Below the pieces are notes generated by a model. It worked only from the letters and a program-made list of their open reading frames with translations, had not been told where the DNA came from and searched no databases. Made by a program: the position numbers and the translations under genes. Of a stretch of DNA of 64,000 bases, positions 29,517-38,756 are shown one piece after another. The stretch is from positions 28,638 to 92,637 of the forward strand of contig JAUWGP010000008.1 of the NCBI GenBank assembly GCA_030606335.1, written 5' to 3'. This stretch comes from Caldifarciminota bacterium (GTDB lineage: Bacteria; Hydrothermota; UBA3073). The number at the start of each line of letters is the position of its first letter. The stretch's first letter is position 1.

Positions 29517-30344
29517 ATGAAAACAGAAATTGCTGTTAAATATTTGAGGCAAGAAAAACTTCCATTTATATGGTGTGCTGGATGTGGTCATGGAATAATC
29601 CTTGCATCTATTCTTCGTGCAATAGATGGATTTGGTTGGAGCAAAGACGAGATATGCATAATTTCTGGAATAGGATGCTGTGGTAGAACACCTGGTTACT
29701 TAGATTTTCATACACTTCACACAACACATGGAAGGGCGCTGACATTCGCAACAGGGATAAAATTTGCAAATCCAGCTCTCAAGGTTATAGTAGTTATGGG
29801 AGATGGTGATTCAGTGGCAATAGGTGGAAACCACTTTATACATGCTGCAAGAAGAAATATTGACGTTACTGCTATTATCTTTAACAATTATATCTATGGT
29901 ATGACTGGTGGACAGGCCTCTCCTACGACTCCTGTTGGTAAGATTGCCTCAACTGCACCGTATGGTGCAATTGATCCTCCCTTTGATATAGTTGAGCTTG
30001 CAATTGGTTGTGGGGCGACATATGTTGCAAGGGGAACTGCGTTTCATGTGCCAGCACTTGACAATCTGATAAAGAAGGCACTTATACATAAGGGATTTTC
30101 AGTTGTTGATGTATTGAGCCCTTGTCCAACTGCATTTGGGAGAAGGAATACAATGAAAGGGGTGGTTGAGAATTTCACCTGGTTAAAAGAGAATGTGATA
30201 AGTAAAAGTGCAATAAAGGGGAAGAAAGGTGCGGAGATTGGAAAAAGAATAATAATTGGCGAGTTTTTAAATATTGAAAAACCAGAATATACAGAGATAT
30301 ACAAGAGAGATATTATCGATAAAGTAAGAAGTCCCAGCCCCTGA
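29517..30344 (+). CDS. korB: 2-oxoacid:ferredoxin oxidoreductase subunit beta (TPP-binding)
   Basis: KLPFIWCAGCGHGIILASILRAID...VVMGDGDSVAIGGNHFIHAARRNIDVTAIIFNNYIYGMTGGQASPTTP. Confidence 0.92.
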   Translation: MKTEIAVKYLRQEKLPFIWCAGCGHGIILASILRAIDGFGWSKDEICIISGIGCCGRTPGYLDFHTLHTTHGRALTFATGIKFANPALKVIVVMGDGDSVAIGGNHFIHAARRNIDVTAIIFNNYIYGMTGGQASPTTPVGKIASTAPYGAIDPPFDIVELAIGCGATYVARGTAFHVPALDNLIKKALIHKGFSVVDVLSPCPTAFGRRNTMKGVVENFTWLKENVISKSAIKGKKGAEIGKRIIIGEFLNIEKPEYTEIYKRDIIDKVRSPSP

Positions 30345-30360
30345 AATAAAATTAATTATC

Positions 30361-30486
30361 AAATATTAAAATGCAAAATTATAAACACCAATATCATATA
30401 TTAGACGAATATTCACGAATAAAAAGCAGTTCAATTAATTTTTTCGTGTAATTTGAGGTATTTGTGTAATTAGTGTTAGATTTTTT
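30361..30486 (+). repeat. Dispersed intergenic repeat, forward copy
   Basis: About 90% identical by eye to the reverse complement of 33430-33553. Confidence 0.85.
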
Positions 30487-30515
30487 CATTTTGATTCTCG
30501 ATTTTCTTATATCTT

Positions 30516-31121
30516 ATGCGTAAAGAAGTCATATTAGTTGGAAGCGGAGGACAAGGTACACTTCTCGGGGGACATATACTTGCTGAGGCAGCAGGTATAT
30601 TCGATGGATATAATGTCTCTAACTCCGGGAGATACGGAGCAGCTGCGAGGGGTGATGTAACGGTATCTGAAGTCGTTATATCCGATGAGGAGATAGACTA
30701 TCCGAAGGTTACAAAGGCAGATTATATGATATGTCTATCACAGATAGGATATGATAAATATAAGAATGTATTGAAGAAAAATGGAATACTTATAGCAGAT
30801 TCATTCTATGTATACAGGACGGAACACAAGAACACGCACTTTATTCCCCTATCTGAAGTTGTGAGAGAAAAGACAGGAAGTGAGGTCGGGACAAATATAG
30901 CAGCGCTCGGAGCCTTTGTAAGAATTACTAAAATGGTGAGTAAGGAGGCTATTAGAAAGGCTGTAAAGGAGAAGACACCAAAAGGCACAGAAGACTTTAA
31001 TTTGACAATATTTGATATTGGGCTGGGTAAAATCAAAGAGGATGTGAAAGTAGATGAAAGGGAACAGGACCTTCAGGAAGAATATATATCAATTCTTGAA
31101 GCAGATATACAGCAGAGATAA
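30516..31121 (+). CDS. korC: 2-oxoacid:ferredoxin oxidoreductase subunit gamma
   Basis: MRKEVILVGSGGQGTLLGGHILAEAAGIFDGYNVSNSGRYGAAARGDVTVSEVVIS. Confidence 0.9.
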   Translation: MRKEVILVGSGGQGTLLGGHILAEAAGIFDGYNVSNSGRYGAAARGDVTVSEVVISDEEIDYPKVTKADYMICLSQIGYDKYKNVLKKNGILIADSFYVYRTEHKNTHFIPLSEVVREKTGSEVGTNIAALGAFVRITKMVSKEAIRKAVKEKTPKGTEDFNLTIFDIGLGKIKEDVKVDEREQDLQEEYISILEADIQQR

Positions 31122-31180
31122 TAGTTTAAAAACAGGCATTTGTCATTAGTCATTATTATTTTTACTTTATTATTGGGTTT

Positions 31181-32077
31181 ATGTTTATCATTCTATCATT
31201 TCTCATATCATTTGGTGCAAAGTATGCAGGTGAATTTATTGACCTCCCGGTTGGTGGTAGGGCTCAAGGACTTGGGGGCGCCTATGTTACCCTTGTGAGG
31301 GGAGCGGAATCTCCTTTTTGGAATCCATCTTGCATCATGATAGAGGAAGGAAAAGACCTTTTTCTATTTCATTCTGAGAACTTTGGTGGATTGGTGAATT
31401 ATAATACTTTATCTTTCTCAATGTCAGATGGAATTAGAGGTTTAGGTGTGGCGCTTTATCATGTGGGAGTGCCGGATATTCCCCTTACGAATGACTCTAT
31501 TATCCTCGATACTGTAAATATAGATGACTGGGTAATATATCTGACTTATGGTAGTGTGACTGATTTAGGTGGTCGTGTTCACAATGGCCTTAGATATGGT
31601 TTAAACATGAAGGCTATATACAGAGACTGGAAGGATGGTAGTGCATATGGCATTGGAATAGATGGAGGATTATTTTATAAATTCTGTCCATTTTCAGTTG
31701 GGCTGCATGTAGAAAATATGACTACGACAGTTCTTTTTTGGAGTACAGGAACAAGGGAGTTTATTGCACCATTGCTCAAGACAGGCATATCTTATGAGTT
31801 TCCTGTAGAACGATTATCTGGAAGGTTTATAATTGCAGGGGGTCTGGATACGGATCTCGAAAACAAGATTACAAGATTTGACGCGATAAAGAGTGATCCT
31901 CATATAGGAGCGGAGTACATATATAAAGAAAGATTTGCTGTACGAGTAGGATTGGATAAAGGTGATATGAGTTTTGGTGCTGGAATAAGGTTTGGTAGTC
32001 TAAGGGTAGATTATGGTCAGAGTCAGAATATAGAACTGGGAACGAACTCAAGATTCTCACTCAATTTCAAACTCTGA
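31181..32077 (+). CDS. PorV/PorQ-like outer membrane protein
   Basis: Signal-like N-term; FIDLPVGGRAQGLGGAYVTLVRGAESPFWNPSCI; barrel-like C-term. Confidence 0.75.
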   Translation: MFIILSFLISFGAKYAGEFIDLPVGGRAQGLGGAYVTLVRGAESPFWNPSCIMIEEGKDLFLFHSENFGGLVNYNTLSFSMSDGIRGLGVALYHVGVPDIPLTNDSIILDTVNIDDWVIYLTYGSVTDLGGRVHNGLRYGLNMKAIYRDWKDGSAYGIGIDGGLFYKFCPFSVGLHVENMTTTVLFWSTGTREFIAPLLKTGISYEFPVERLSGRFIIAGGLDTDLENKITRFDAIKSDPHIGAEYIYKERFAVRVGLDKGDMSFGAGIRFGSLRVDYGQSQNIELGTNSRFSLNFKL

Positions 32078-32191
32078 GTGTGTTTTTTTTAGTGTATAAT
32101 ATGACGGTTAAAATTTTAGATACCTCATCTAAAAATTATAAATATCTTTCTAATCAGTGAAATCAGTGGCTCATTTTAACATTTAACATTT

Positions 32192-33397
32192 CTACAAATT
32201 GTATCCTAAATCAATACCAAGTTTAAGTCCTTTCGTACCCATAAAAGGAATACCAACATTCTGCAAGCCAATTTTCAACCCTATCTTTTTTACATTGAAA
32301 CAAGAACCTATCCCTATCAATAATCCCTCATCCCCACCAAATGCCAGACCGACCATAGGTGTTAGGTAAGATCTAAAATAGTATTTCAGTCCAAATGACA
32401 ATTTAGGTGTTCTCGAATATAAACCTGTTTTGTTTATAACCTGCTCATAGCCAATTCCATATTGTATTTTACCCCTATCATATTCGTATGCAAGAATGAG
32501 ATATGTAGGGAGGGGGGTTTTAAAAGAAGGACACTCATATGAAGATGAATCTGTGACAGTGATTGCATCTTCTGTATTAAAAAGGATTAGAGAATCAATA
32601 TCAAAGGAACGCCACCCTTCTTCTGTCTCTTTATACCATTTCATGCCAGTATTAATATTTAAAAAACTAAATCCTATTCTCGATACATCTGAAATCTCTG
32701 CAGAAAACCCAAGATCTAATGCAAAACCGTTACCTCCACTTGCTAAACGGTATTTAACAAAACCATCTCCATTAATGGAGTAACGGGATGTAAGCAGATA
32801 CAGGGTTGCTTCACTTACATGGGCAGTATAAAATCCATAGATGTACCTGAACCCTACCCCGAGCGAGATATTTCGCTCTCCGAAATTGATTAGCCTACCA
32901 TAGGATGTCGTCAGTGATATTGCAGCAACTGTTGTCATGTCAGGTTTCTCAATTTCATAAACCCTGTCAAGTTCGTTTCCCCATAACATAAGGTCAAAGA
33001 TTTCCTTTGGGACTGTTCCCTTTACAATGGCGAAACTGCTAATGGAGAGACCAAAACCACCAACTGATAACTCAAGACCAGAGATATTTGCGTTTGTTAA
33101 AAGAGTGAAGCCTTTATCAGGTATGGATTTCATAATTTTTCTCTTATCCTTATCTTCCAAGAAGACCCCACTGCTGTAGAAGTTGTATTGCGAAAGGGAA
33201 AAGGAACTGTTAAGGACTCCTGCTGATGGGGAGATTATCCTTAAAGAGAATGCCCTATCTAAGGAGAGGTTGGCTGGATTATAATGTATAGCATTAATGC
33301 ATCTTGAGGTAGCTGTATTCGTCCCTGAGAGCACGAGATAGTCTACACTATTTAATAAATTTCCAAAAATATTGAGGAAGATGAAGAGATGTACCAT
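32192..33397 (-). CDS. Outer membrane protein (PorV/DUF5723-like)
   Basis: AIHYNPANLSLDRAFSLRIISPSAGVLNSSFSL; barrel-like repeated aromatic strands. Confidence 0.6.
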   Translation of the reverse strand: MVHLFIFLNIFGNLLNSVDYLVLSGTNTATSRCINAIHYNPANLSLDRAFSLRIISPSAGVLNSSFSLSQYNFYSSGVFLEDKDKRKIMKSIPDKGFTLLTNANISGLELSVGGFGLSISSFAIVKGTVPKEIFDLMLWGNELDRVYEIEKPDMTTVAAISLTTSYGRLINFGERNISLGVGFRYIYGFYTAHVSEATLYLLTSRYSINGDGFVKYRLASGGNGFALDLGFSAEISDVSRIGFSFLNINTGMKWYKETEEGWRSFDIDSLILFNTEDAITVTDSSSYECPSFKTPLPTYLILAYEYDRGKIQYGIGYEQVINKTGLYSRTPKLSFGLKYYFRSYLTPMVGLAFGGDEGLLIGIGSCFNVKKIGLKIGLQNVGIPFMGTKGLKLGIDLGYNL

Positions 33398-33429
33398 ATT
33401 TGTACCCTTATTTTTACAACGGTATTGTT

Positions 33430-33553
33430 AAAAAATCTAACACGTATTACACAAATACCTCAAATAACACGAAAAAAGACTTGAACTGTTTTTATTCGTG
33501 ACTATTCGTCTAATTTGTGATATTGGTGTCTATAATTTTGCATTTTAATATTT
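33430..33553 (-). repeat. Dispersed intergenic repeat, inverted copy
   Basis: Reverse complement matches 30361-30486. Confidence 0.85.
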
Positions 33554-33603
33554 AATTTTTTATATTTAATATTACCTCTGTGACCTCTGTGGTTTATCAT
33601 ATT

Positions 33604-35556
33604 CTATTTAACCCTTACTTTTACACCGCAATATGCACAGAATTCAAGGAAATCTCTTGCATGAATCATTATCGTGTCGGTCTCTGGAACATAAAGGAGG
33701 GCATAGGTAGAAAAGACAGAATCTTGTAAAATTTTAGATTCAAGCGAATCCAGTGTTATCTCAATTGTTTTATTTATGGAAGTAATAGCAACACCATTTT
33801 CATCGGTAGGAGCAGGCGGTATAGAAGCTCTTTTTACGAAAAAGGTCGATCCTGAGGGTTGCTCTAATGTCACAATATCACAGTCGAAACCAAAAGGAAA
33901 ATGATTTTCAACCTCGATATATAAATATACCGATTGTGTGTTTTTGAGAAAATTTGACAGGTCTTCTTCTACTTCTACATCTGTAGTGTCAAAACAGATT
34001 GTATCCTGTGTAAATGCTACCCTGAAGAGGGTATTGTTGTAAACCTTACCTGTGATATAAGAATTCTTTTCAAGTATTCCTGTTCCCTCATCGAGTGAGA
34101 CATCACCAGAGATGATAATTTCCTGGGGCAATATGTCTAATAAAGGTGCAAGGTTGCAATAGGACTCGCTATGTGAGGGAGGAAGGCAGGGTGTTCCAGC
34201 ATCCACCCAAAGCTCAAATGGAATAGATACTGATCCGAAAAATGAGTTACCGGTTATGTCTCCAACTATACTGAAAGGAAAGCCTATGGTGTTCCAGATT
34301 TCTATATACAGGAAGGTTTCAGCAAATTTGATACAGTTGATGTCATCATACTCTACAGGAATATCTATCCTGTAATCAATATTATCTGTTACTGGTTCAA
34401 GAATCTCTCCACCTATAAGGTTGTAATCAGCCATTTGAAGTTCAACTTTTACAGAGATACCATCATCGGCTGTAATATCCACGAGGTCATCCGTAGAATC
34501 TACGTCAACTATTAGTTTCATTGATAGGAGTGTGCTGCCCTGGGGAGAATTGGAGTTATCATAGGTTCTGCCAGTAATGTCTATCTCTTTCGTTATTGTT
34601 GAATGCGGTAGTAAAGAGATTATAAGAAATGTATCCAGTTGTTCTATGTTAGCAGTTAAGTTTCCACTAATTGGCAAATTGTTGTCTAAGTTTAGATGTA
34701 AAGAACCCTTAGAAAATTCTATACTATCAAGATCAAAGGAGAACGCTGAAACTAAGGGAAAGTCAAATTCATAAGTCGACGAGTCTGTAAATGAGGGGAT
34801 TTTGACTCTACCTGCTTTAATTTTCACAGAATCAAGAAACAGAAAAAAACAGACAGAATCATATGGTGCAAATCGTACATTAAAGAGTGTATCCAATGTG
34901 ACAAACTTTAATTGAGCTTTGACCTCGCTTTCTACAAGTGTATTTTCTAAATAAAAAGATGTGTCGGAAGAGGAATTACTTGAAATCTGGATAAAGACGA
35001 TGTTATTCATATCAAGTCCACTCACAGGTAGAAATGCTACAGAATCGAAGCTCATTTCCGTATGGTTAATAAGACTAACAGTGAAATAAACAATATTGAA
35101 ACGTACGCTGTCTATCATATCGAGTGTGTCACTTCTATATGATGTTGTATATGAGAAAGGTGGAATATGGTCCACAATAATAGATGTTTCAGGCAATGCA
35201 ATGCCTGCACCCTCCTCGATTATCTCTCTTTCTGATACTGAGTAATTACCCACATCCATATTGGCTATAAACATATCTCCAATATTTCTTTCTATTACAG
35301 TATCTATATTGCCAATCTCCATCGAATCATCGATACTGAAGGTATCTATATCGAAATCTAGATAGAACTGCATTATTGAGTCTTCACCAACCTGAATTCC
35401 TACAATCGGGTCAAGCGTATCCACAATGTCTATAACTGGATATCTTTCCTTTACAAGAGGGATATTTATAGTCAAATCCCATTCAGGAGCCTTGGGATTC
35501 CAGTTAAAGCAGCTTAAGAAGACAAGAGTAAGTATGATTACAAGATATTTTTTCAT
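33604..35556 (-). CDS. Large secreted lipoprotein, unknown function
   Basis: MKKYLVIILTLVFLSCFNWNPKAPEWDLTINIPL signal/lipobox; 650 aa beta-rich. Confidence 0.7.
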   Translation of the reverse strand: MKKYLVIILTLVFLSCFNWNPKAPEWDLTINIPLVKERYPVIDIVDTLDPIVGIQVGEDSIMQFYLDFDIDTFSIDDSMEIGNIDTVIERNIGDMFIANMDVGNYSVSEREIIEEGAGIALPETSIIVDHIPPFSYTTSYRSDTLDMIDSVRFNIVYFTVSLINHTEMSFDSVAFLPVSGLDMNNIVFIQISSNSSSDTSFYLENTLVESEVKAQLKFVTLDTLFNVRFAPYDSVCFFLFLDSVKIKAGRVKIPSFTDSSTYEFDFPLVSAFSFDLDSIEFSKGSLHLNLDNNLPISGNLTANIEQLDTFLIISLLPHSTITKEIDITGRTYDNSNSPQGSTLLSMKLIVDVDSTDDLVDITADDGISVKVELQMADYNLIGGEILEPVTDNIDYRIDIPVEYDDINCIKFAETFLYIEIWNTIGFPFSIVGDITGNSFFGSVSIPFELWVDAGTPCLPPSHSESYCNLAPLLDILPQEIIISGDVSLDEGTGILEKNSYITGKVYNNTLFRVAFTQDTICFDTTDVEVEEDLSNFLKNTQSVYLYIEVENHFPFGFDCDIVTLEQPSGSTFFVKRASIPPAPTDENGVAITSINKTIEITLDSLESKILQDSVFSTYALLYVPETDTIMIHARDFLEFCAYCGVKVRVK

Positions 35557-35603
35557 GGAATAAATAGAAGTAAAATTTTACTACTATCTGGTATATCAAT
35601 ACT

Positions 35604-35632
35604 ATAATAATATTAATTTTAGCAAAAGTCAA
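35604..35632 (-). promoter_or_regulatory. Promoter of the 33604-35556 gene
   Basis: Complement TTGACT tttgctaaaattaatat TATTAT (17-bp spacer). Confidence 0.55.
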
Positions 35633-35656
35633 GTAAAAAGTTTTAAAAAAGGTCAT

Positions 35657-35917
35657 GGGGTCAGGTCTTTAGTTTTAAGTTTTCATATACCCTTATAAAC
35701 TATTCTCTTAAGGTGTAGGTTTTTAATATATGAATTTCAAAATATTTAACAATAATTGGGACATTGATTTAACCCGAGCTGGACATTTTCACCATAATTT
35801 GAGAGGTAACGTGGTATACCCATCCAGTATATTACTTATTAACACTCTCATTATAGTATCAATATAATATATTTTTTAGAAAAAGTCAAGTAAATTTAAA
35901 ACTAAAGACCTGACCCC
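35657..35917. mobile_element. MITE-like element family A, copy 1
   Basis: GGGGTCAGGTCTTTAGTTTTAA ... TTAAAACTAAAGACCTGACCCC terminal inverted repeats; interior shared with two other copies. Confidence 0.9.
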
Positions 35918-35959
35918 AATTTCGCTCATTATCTTTAAAAATTTCATAATACTCCCTTT

Positions 35960-36955
35960 TTATTCTTTTTGGAAGTAGTATTTCCTTATTTTGAACCCCT
36001 CGTAAGTGATGTTAGGACGATAGACATTACCTTCTACATCGAGTGCAATCTCACTTATAATAGCTCCACTTCCTCCTGGGTATTGATAGATAGGGTGTAA
36101 TAAGTCTATCGAGGCTACCAACTCGCCTCTGTTATCATACTTGTACACTCGTGTATAACCTTTGGACTTTTCGGCGGGTGGGTAATATCGAGAGAAAAAG
36201 AAATTTCCGTTATTGTCGCTGCCTACAAATTGCATAAAGCTATTTTCCCCAGGTAAAGATATAGACACACTTTTGGGTGTAGTAAGATCGTCAAGAATTA
36301 TTTTACTTTCATTTTCGTCTATATCCCAGGACCATGACTGAATACCACCACCATAACCCAATCTTCCCTCTCGTTGAATCAACCCACAAGAGGAGTCCCC
36401 GATGTTGAGTTCAAAGAAATAGGGTTGGGGTCCACCGTAGAGCATTGCATTACCTTTATCGGTTACACCCATCCTTTTTGGCCTTGCTATGGATCCTATT
36501 CTTAATTCCGCTTCCCGCCAGGATTCTTGATACCTATACTCACCTAAAATTTCACTATCTTCCGAATATATTCTGATAGAACTTCCATCATCTGCATATA
36601 TCCTACCATCCTCAGCTACGGCAATGTCTCCAATACCATCTGCAGGTATGCTCCTTATAAAATTCCCTTCCCTGCCATATATGTTTATCCGTGAATTCAC
36701 ACCATCCGAAATATATGTATACCCTCTGGTATTTACAGTAAAGGATGTAGGGCCACGAGTCAGGTCACCCTCTCCCTTACCGATATATAATCCACACTCG
36801 CCAGGTTCTGACCCCCATCTCGCCTCTATTATTAATTCGGAGAAAGCTTTCTCTTCTGATGTCGCTCTCATCTCCCCACTTATAATATAAGTACAAGGAA
36901 TTATTATAAGAAGATTATAAATCACTGCTAGAGTTTTCCAATTTTTTTGTAACAT
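35960..36955 (-). CDS. NHL/6-bladed beta-propeller protein
   Basis: FTVNTRGYTYISDGVNSRINIYGREGNFIRSIPADGIGDIAVAEDGRIYADDGSSIRIYSED; ATG 36955 with GGGGGGA RBS. Confidence 0.7.
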   Translation of the reverse strand: MLQKNWKTLAVIYNLLIIIPCTYIISGEMRATSEEKAFSELIIEARWGSEPGECGLYIGKGEGDLTRGPTSFTVNTRGYTYISDGVNSRINIYGREGNFIRSIPADGIGDIAVAEDGRIYADDGSSIRIYSEDSEILGEYRYQESWREAELRIGSIARPKRMGVTDKGNAMLYGGPQPYFFELNIGDSSCGLIQREGRLGYGGGIQSWSWDIDENESKIILDDLTTPKSVSISLPGENSFMQFVGSDNNGNFFFSRYYPPAEKSKGYTRVYKYDNRGELVASIDLLHPIYQYPGGSGAIISEIALDVEGNVYRPNITYEGFKIRKYYFQKE

Positions 36956-37038
36956 TCTTCCCCCCTTGTTATTCTTTGCTCTCGATAATAAAAAAAACAT
37001 CATGTCCTGTGCGTCGCAATGGGCACACAGAGCATTAC

Positions 37039-37209
37039 GGGTCAGGCTAAAAGATAAGAGATAGTTGCTTGATATAGAGGGAGTGTAATAGTGGAATAAA
37101 AATATACCAATAAACTTGGGATAGAATATGAAGGAACTTTTTACTATGAGATATCTCGTAGCAATAGGAGTGAGACTATATTCTATCTCTTATCTCTTAG
37201 CCTGACCCC
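37039..37209. mobile_element. MITE-like element family B
   Basis: GGGTCAGGCTAAAAGATAAGAGATAG ... CTATCTCTTATCTCTTAGCCTGACCCC TIR with one mismatch. Confidence 0.85.
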
Positions 37210-37255
37210 CATCTCCCTTTTATAAATATTATCTTCTTCATAATTCCTCCTTATT

Positions 37256-38266
37256 TTATGGATTAACAGAGTAGTGATAAATTTTACCCCATCCAACAGC
37301 CCACCCGTCGTCTGGGGCTACGAAATAAACAGCGTTAAGCATACTATCTGTATTTAATACACACTCCCATTCTATACCATTATAATGGGCTATCTTATTA
37401 CCCACACCCCATCCATCATCAGGAGAAAGGAAATATATCGCCTCTAACCTCATACTTACCTCGGTTGTAGTCCATTCACTACCATCAAAATGGGATATAT
37501 AGGGTCCATAACCAACTGCCCATCCATTATTTGGAGAAGTGAAGAATATAGAACCAGAACGGGCTGGTAAATGAGGAAGAGTATCTGTAATATTCCAGGA
37601 GCTACCATCATAATGAATCATAATCCCTTTCGGTGGTTCTTTTTCAGATTCTCCCAACCACTCTGCAACTGCCCAACCGTCCGTAGGCCCAGTAAAAAAA
37701 ATCGTACGCAGCCTGCCCACATTTGGAACATCAACTTCTCTCCACTCATTTCCATCGTAATGAAGCATAAGAGCATTACCATATAATTTCTCACCAACAA
37801 TCCAGCCATCAGATGGTGAAATAAAATATATTGTGTGAAGTTGAAAACCTGGAGGAGGGATATAGGGGAAATTCGTTACCTCTTTCCATTCATTACCATC
37901 GTAGTGTAATGGAGCTCGATGACCTCCACCTAATGCCCATCCATTATCTTTTGATAAGAAAAAGAGACATTGTATTCCTAAAGGACCTTGTTCTACCATC
38001 TCCCATTCTATTCCGTTATAGTGCAGAAGAGGTCCACCACCTACCCATCCATCGTCCTTACTAATAAAGAAAACAGAACAGAAGTCTTCAATTAGAACTG
38101 GGTAAGGGGGGTGAGGATGATCAACCACACGCCAGTACGGAGATGGTGGCTCACTACCTGTTGGATTTTTACTCTTACAGCCAAATATCAATAAGAATAC
38201 AATTATAATGGACCACAAAAGATAGTTGAAAGTCCTATCATATTTATCAAAGTATTTCTCAATCAT
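37256..38266 (-). CDS. Ycf48/BNR-like beta-propeller lipoprotein with DDGWAVG repeats
   Basis: FGCKSKNPTGSE lipobox; repeated FFxSxDDGWxVG...HYDGxEW. Confidence 0.8.
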   Translation of the reverse strand: MIEKYFDKYDRTFNYLLWSIIIVFLLIFGCKSKNPTGSEPPSPYWRVVDHPHPPYPVLIEDFCSVFFISKDDGWVGGGPLLHYNGIEWEMVEQGPLGIQCLFFLSKDNGWALGGGHRAPLHYDGNEWKEVTNFPYIPPPGFQLHTIYFISPSDGWIVGEKLYGNALMLHYDGNEWREVDVPNVGRLRTIFFTGPTDGWAVAEWLGESEKEPPKGIMIHYDGSSWNITDTLPHLPARSGSIFFTSPNNGWAVGYGPYISHFDGSEWTTTEVSMRLEAIYFLSPDDGWGVGNKIAHYNGIEWECVLNTDSMLNAVYFVAPDDGWAVGWGKIYHYSVNP

Positions 38267-38305
38267 TCAAATTCTCCAATTTTTAACCTTAATAGTCAGA
38301 TTAAT

Positions 38306-38332
38306 CCCTACACATGCTATTAGTGTGTAGGG
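38306..38332 (-). promoter_or_regulatory. Perfect stem-loop upstream of propeller gene
   Basis: CCCTACACA tgctattag TGTGTAGGG. Confidence 0.6.
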
Positions 38333-38406
38333 CAGAATGAACAAATCTTGTAAACCTCGAATAGAAAGGTAAATGGAGTATTAGTAACTGATTGGTTTAT
38401 GTTTGT

Positions 38407-38664
38407 GTCAGGTCTTTAGTTTTAAGTTTTCAAGTAACCTTATTAACTATTCTCTTAAGGCGTTGGGTTTTTACTATATGAATTTCAAAATATTTAATGA
38501 TAATTGGGACATTGATTTAACCCGAGTTAAACAATTTTGCTATAGTCTGAGAGGTAACGTGGTATACCATCCAGTATATTACCTATTAACACTCTCATTA
38601 TAGTATCAATATAATACATCTTTTATAAAAAGTCAAGTAAATTTAAAACTAAAGACCTGACCCC
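38407..38664. mobile_element. MITE-like element family A, copy 2
   Basis: GTCAGGTCTTTAGTTTTAAGTTTT...AAATTTAAAACTAAAGACCTGACCCC; interior matches copies 1 and 3. Confidence 0.9.
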
Positions 38665-38756
38665 AATTTTGCCCTTGTGAGTTGCCAATAGACCACACGT
38701 CAGCGAAACAAAACTTTAAAGATAAAATAGTACCAATTATGAATAAGAGCGAATTC

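Noticed and set aside
38403-38603. 66-aa plus-strand ORF
   Set aside because: Lies almost entirely in MITE family A copy 2; the frame is not maintained in copies 1 and 3
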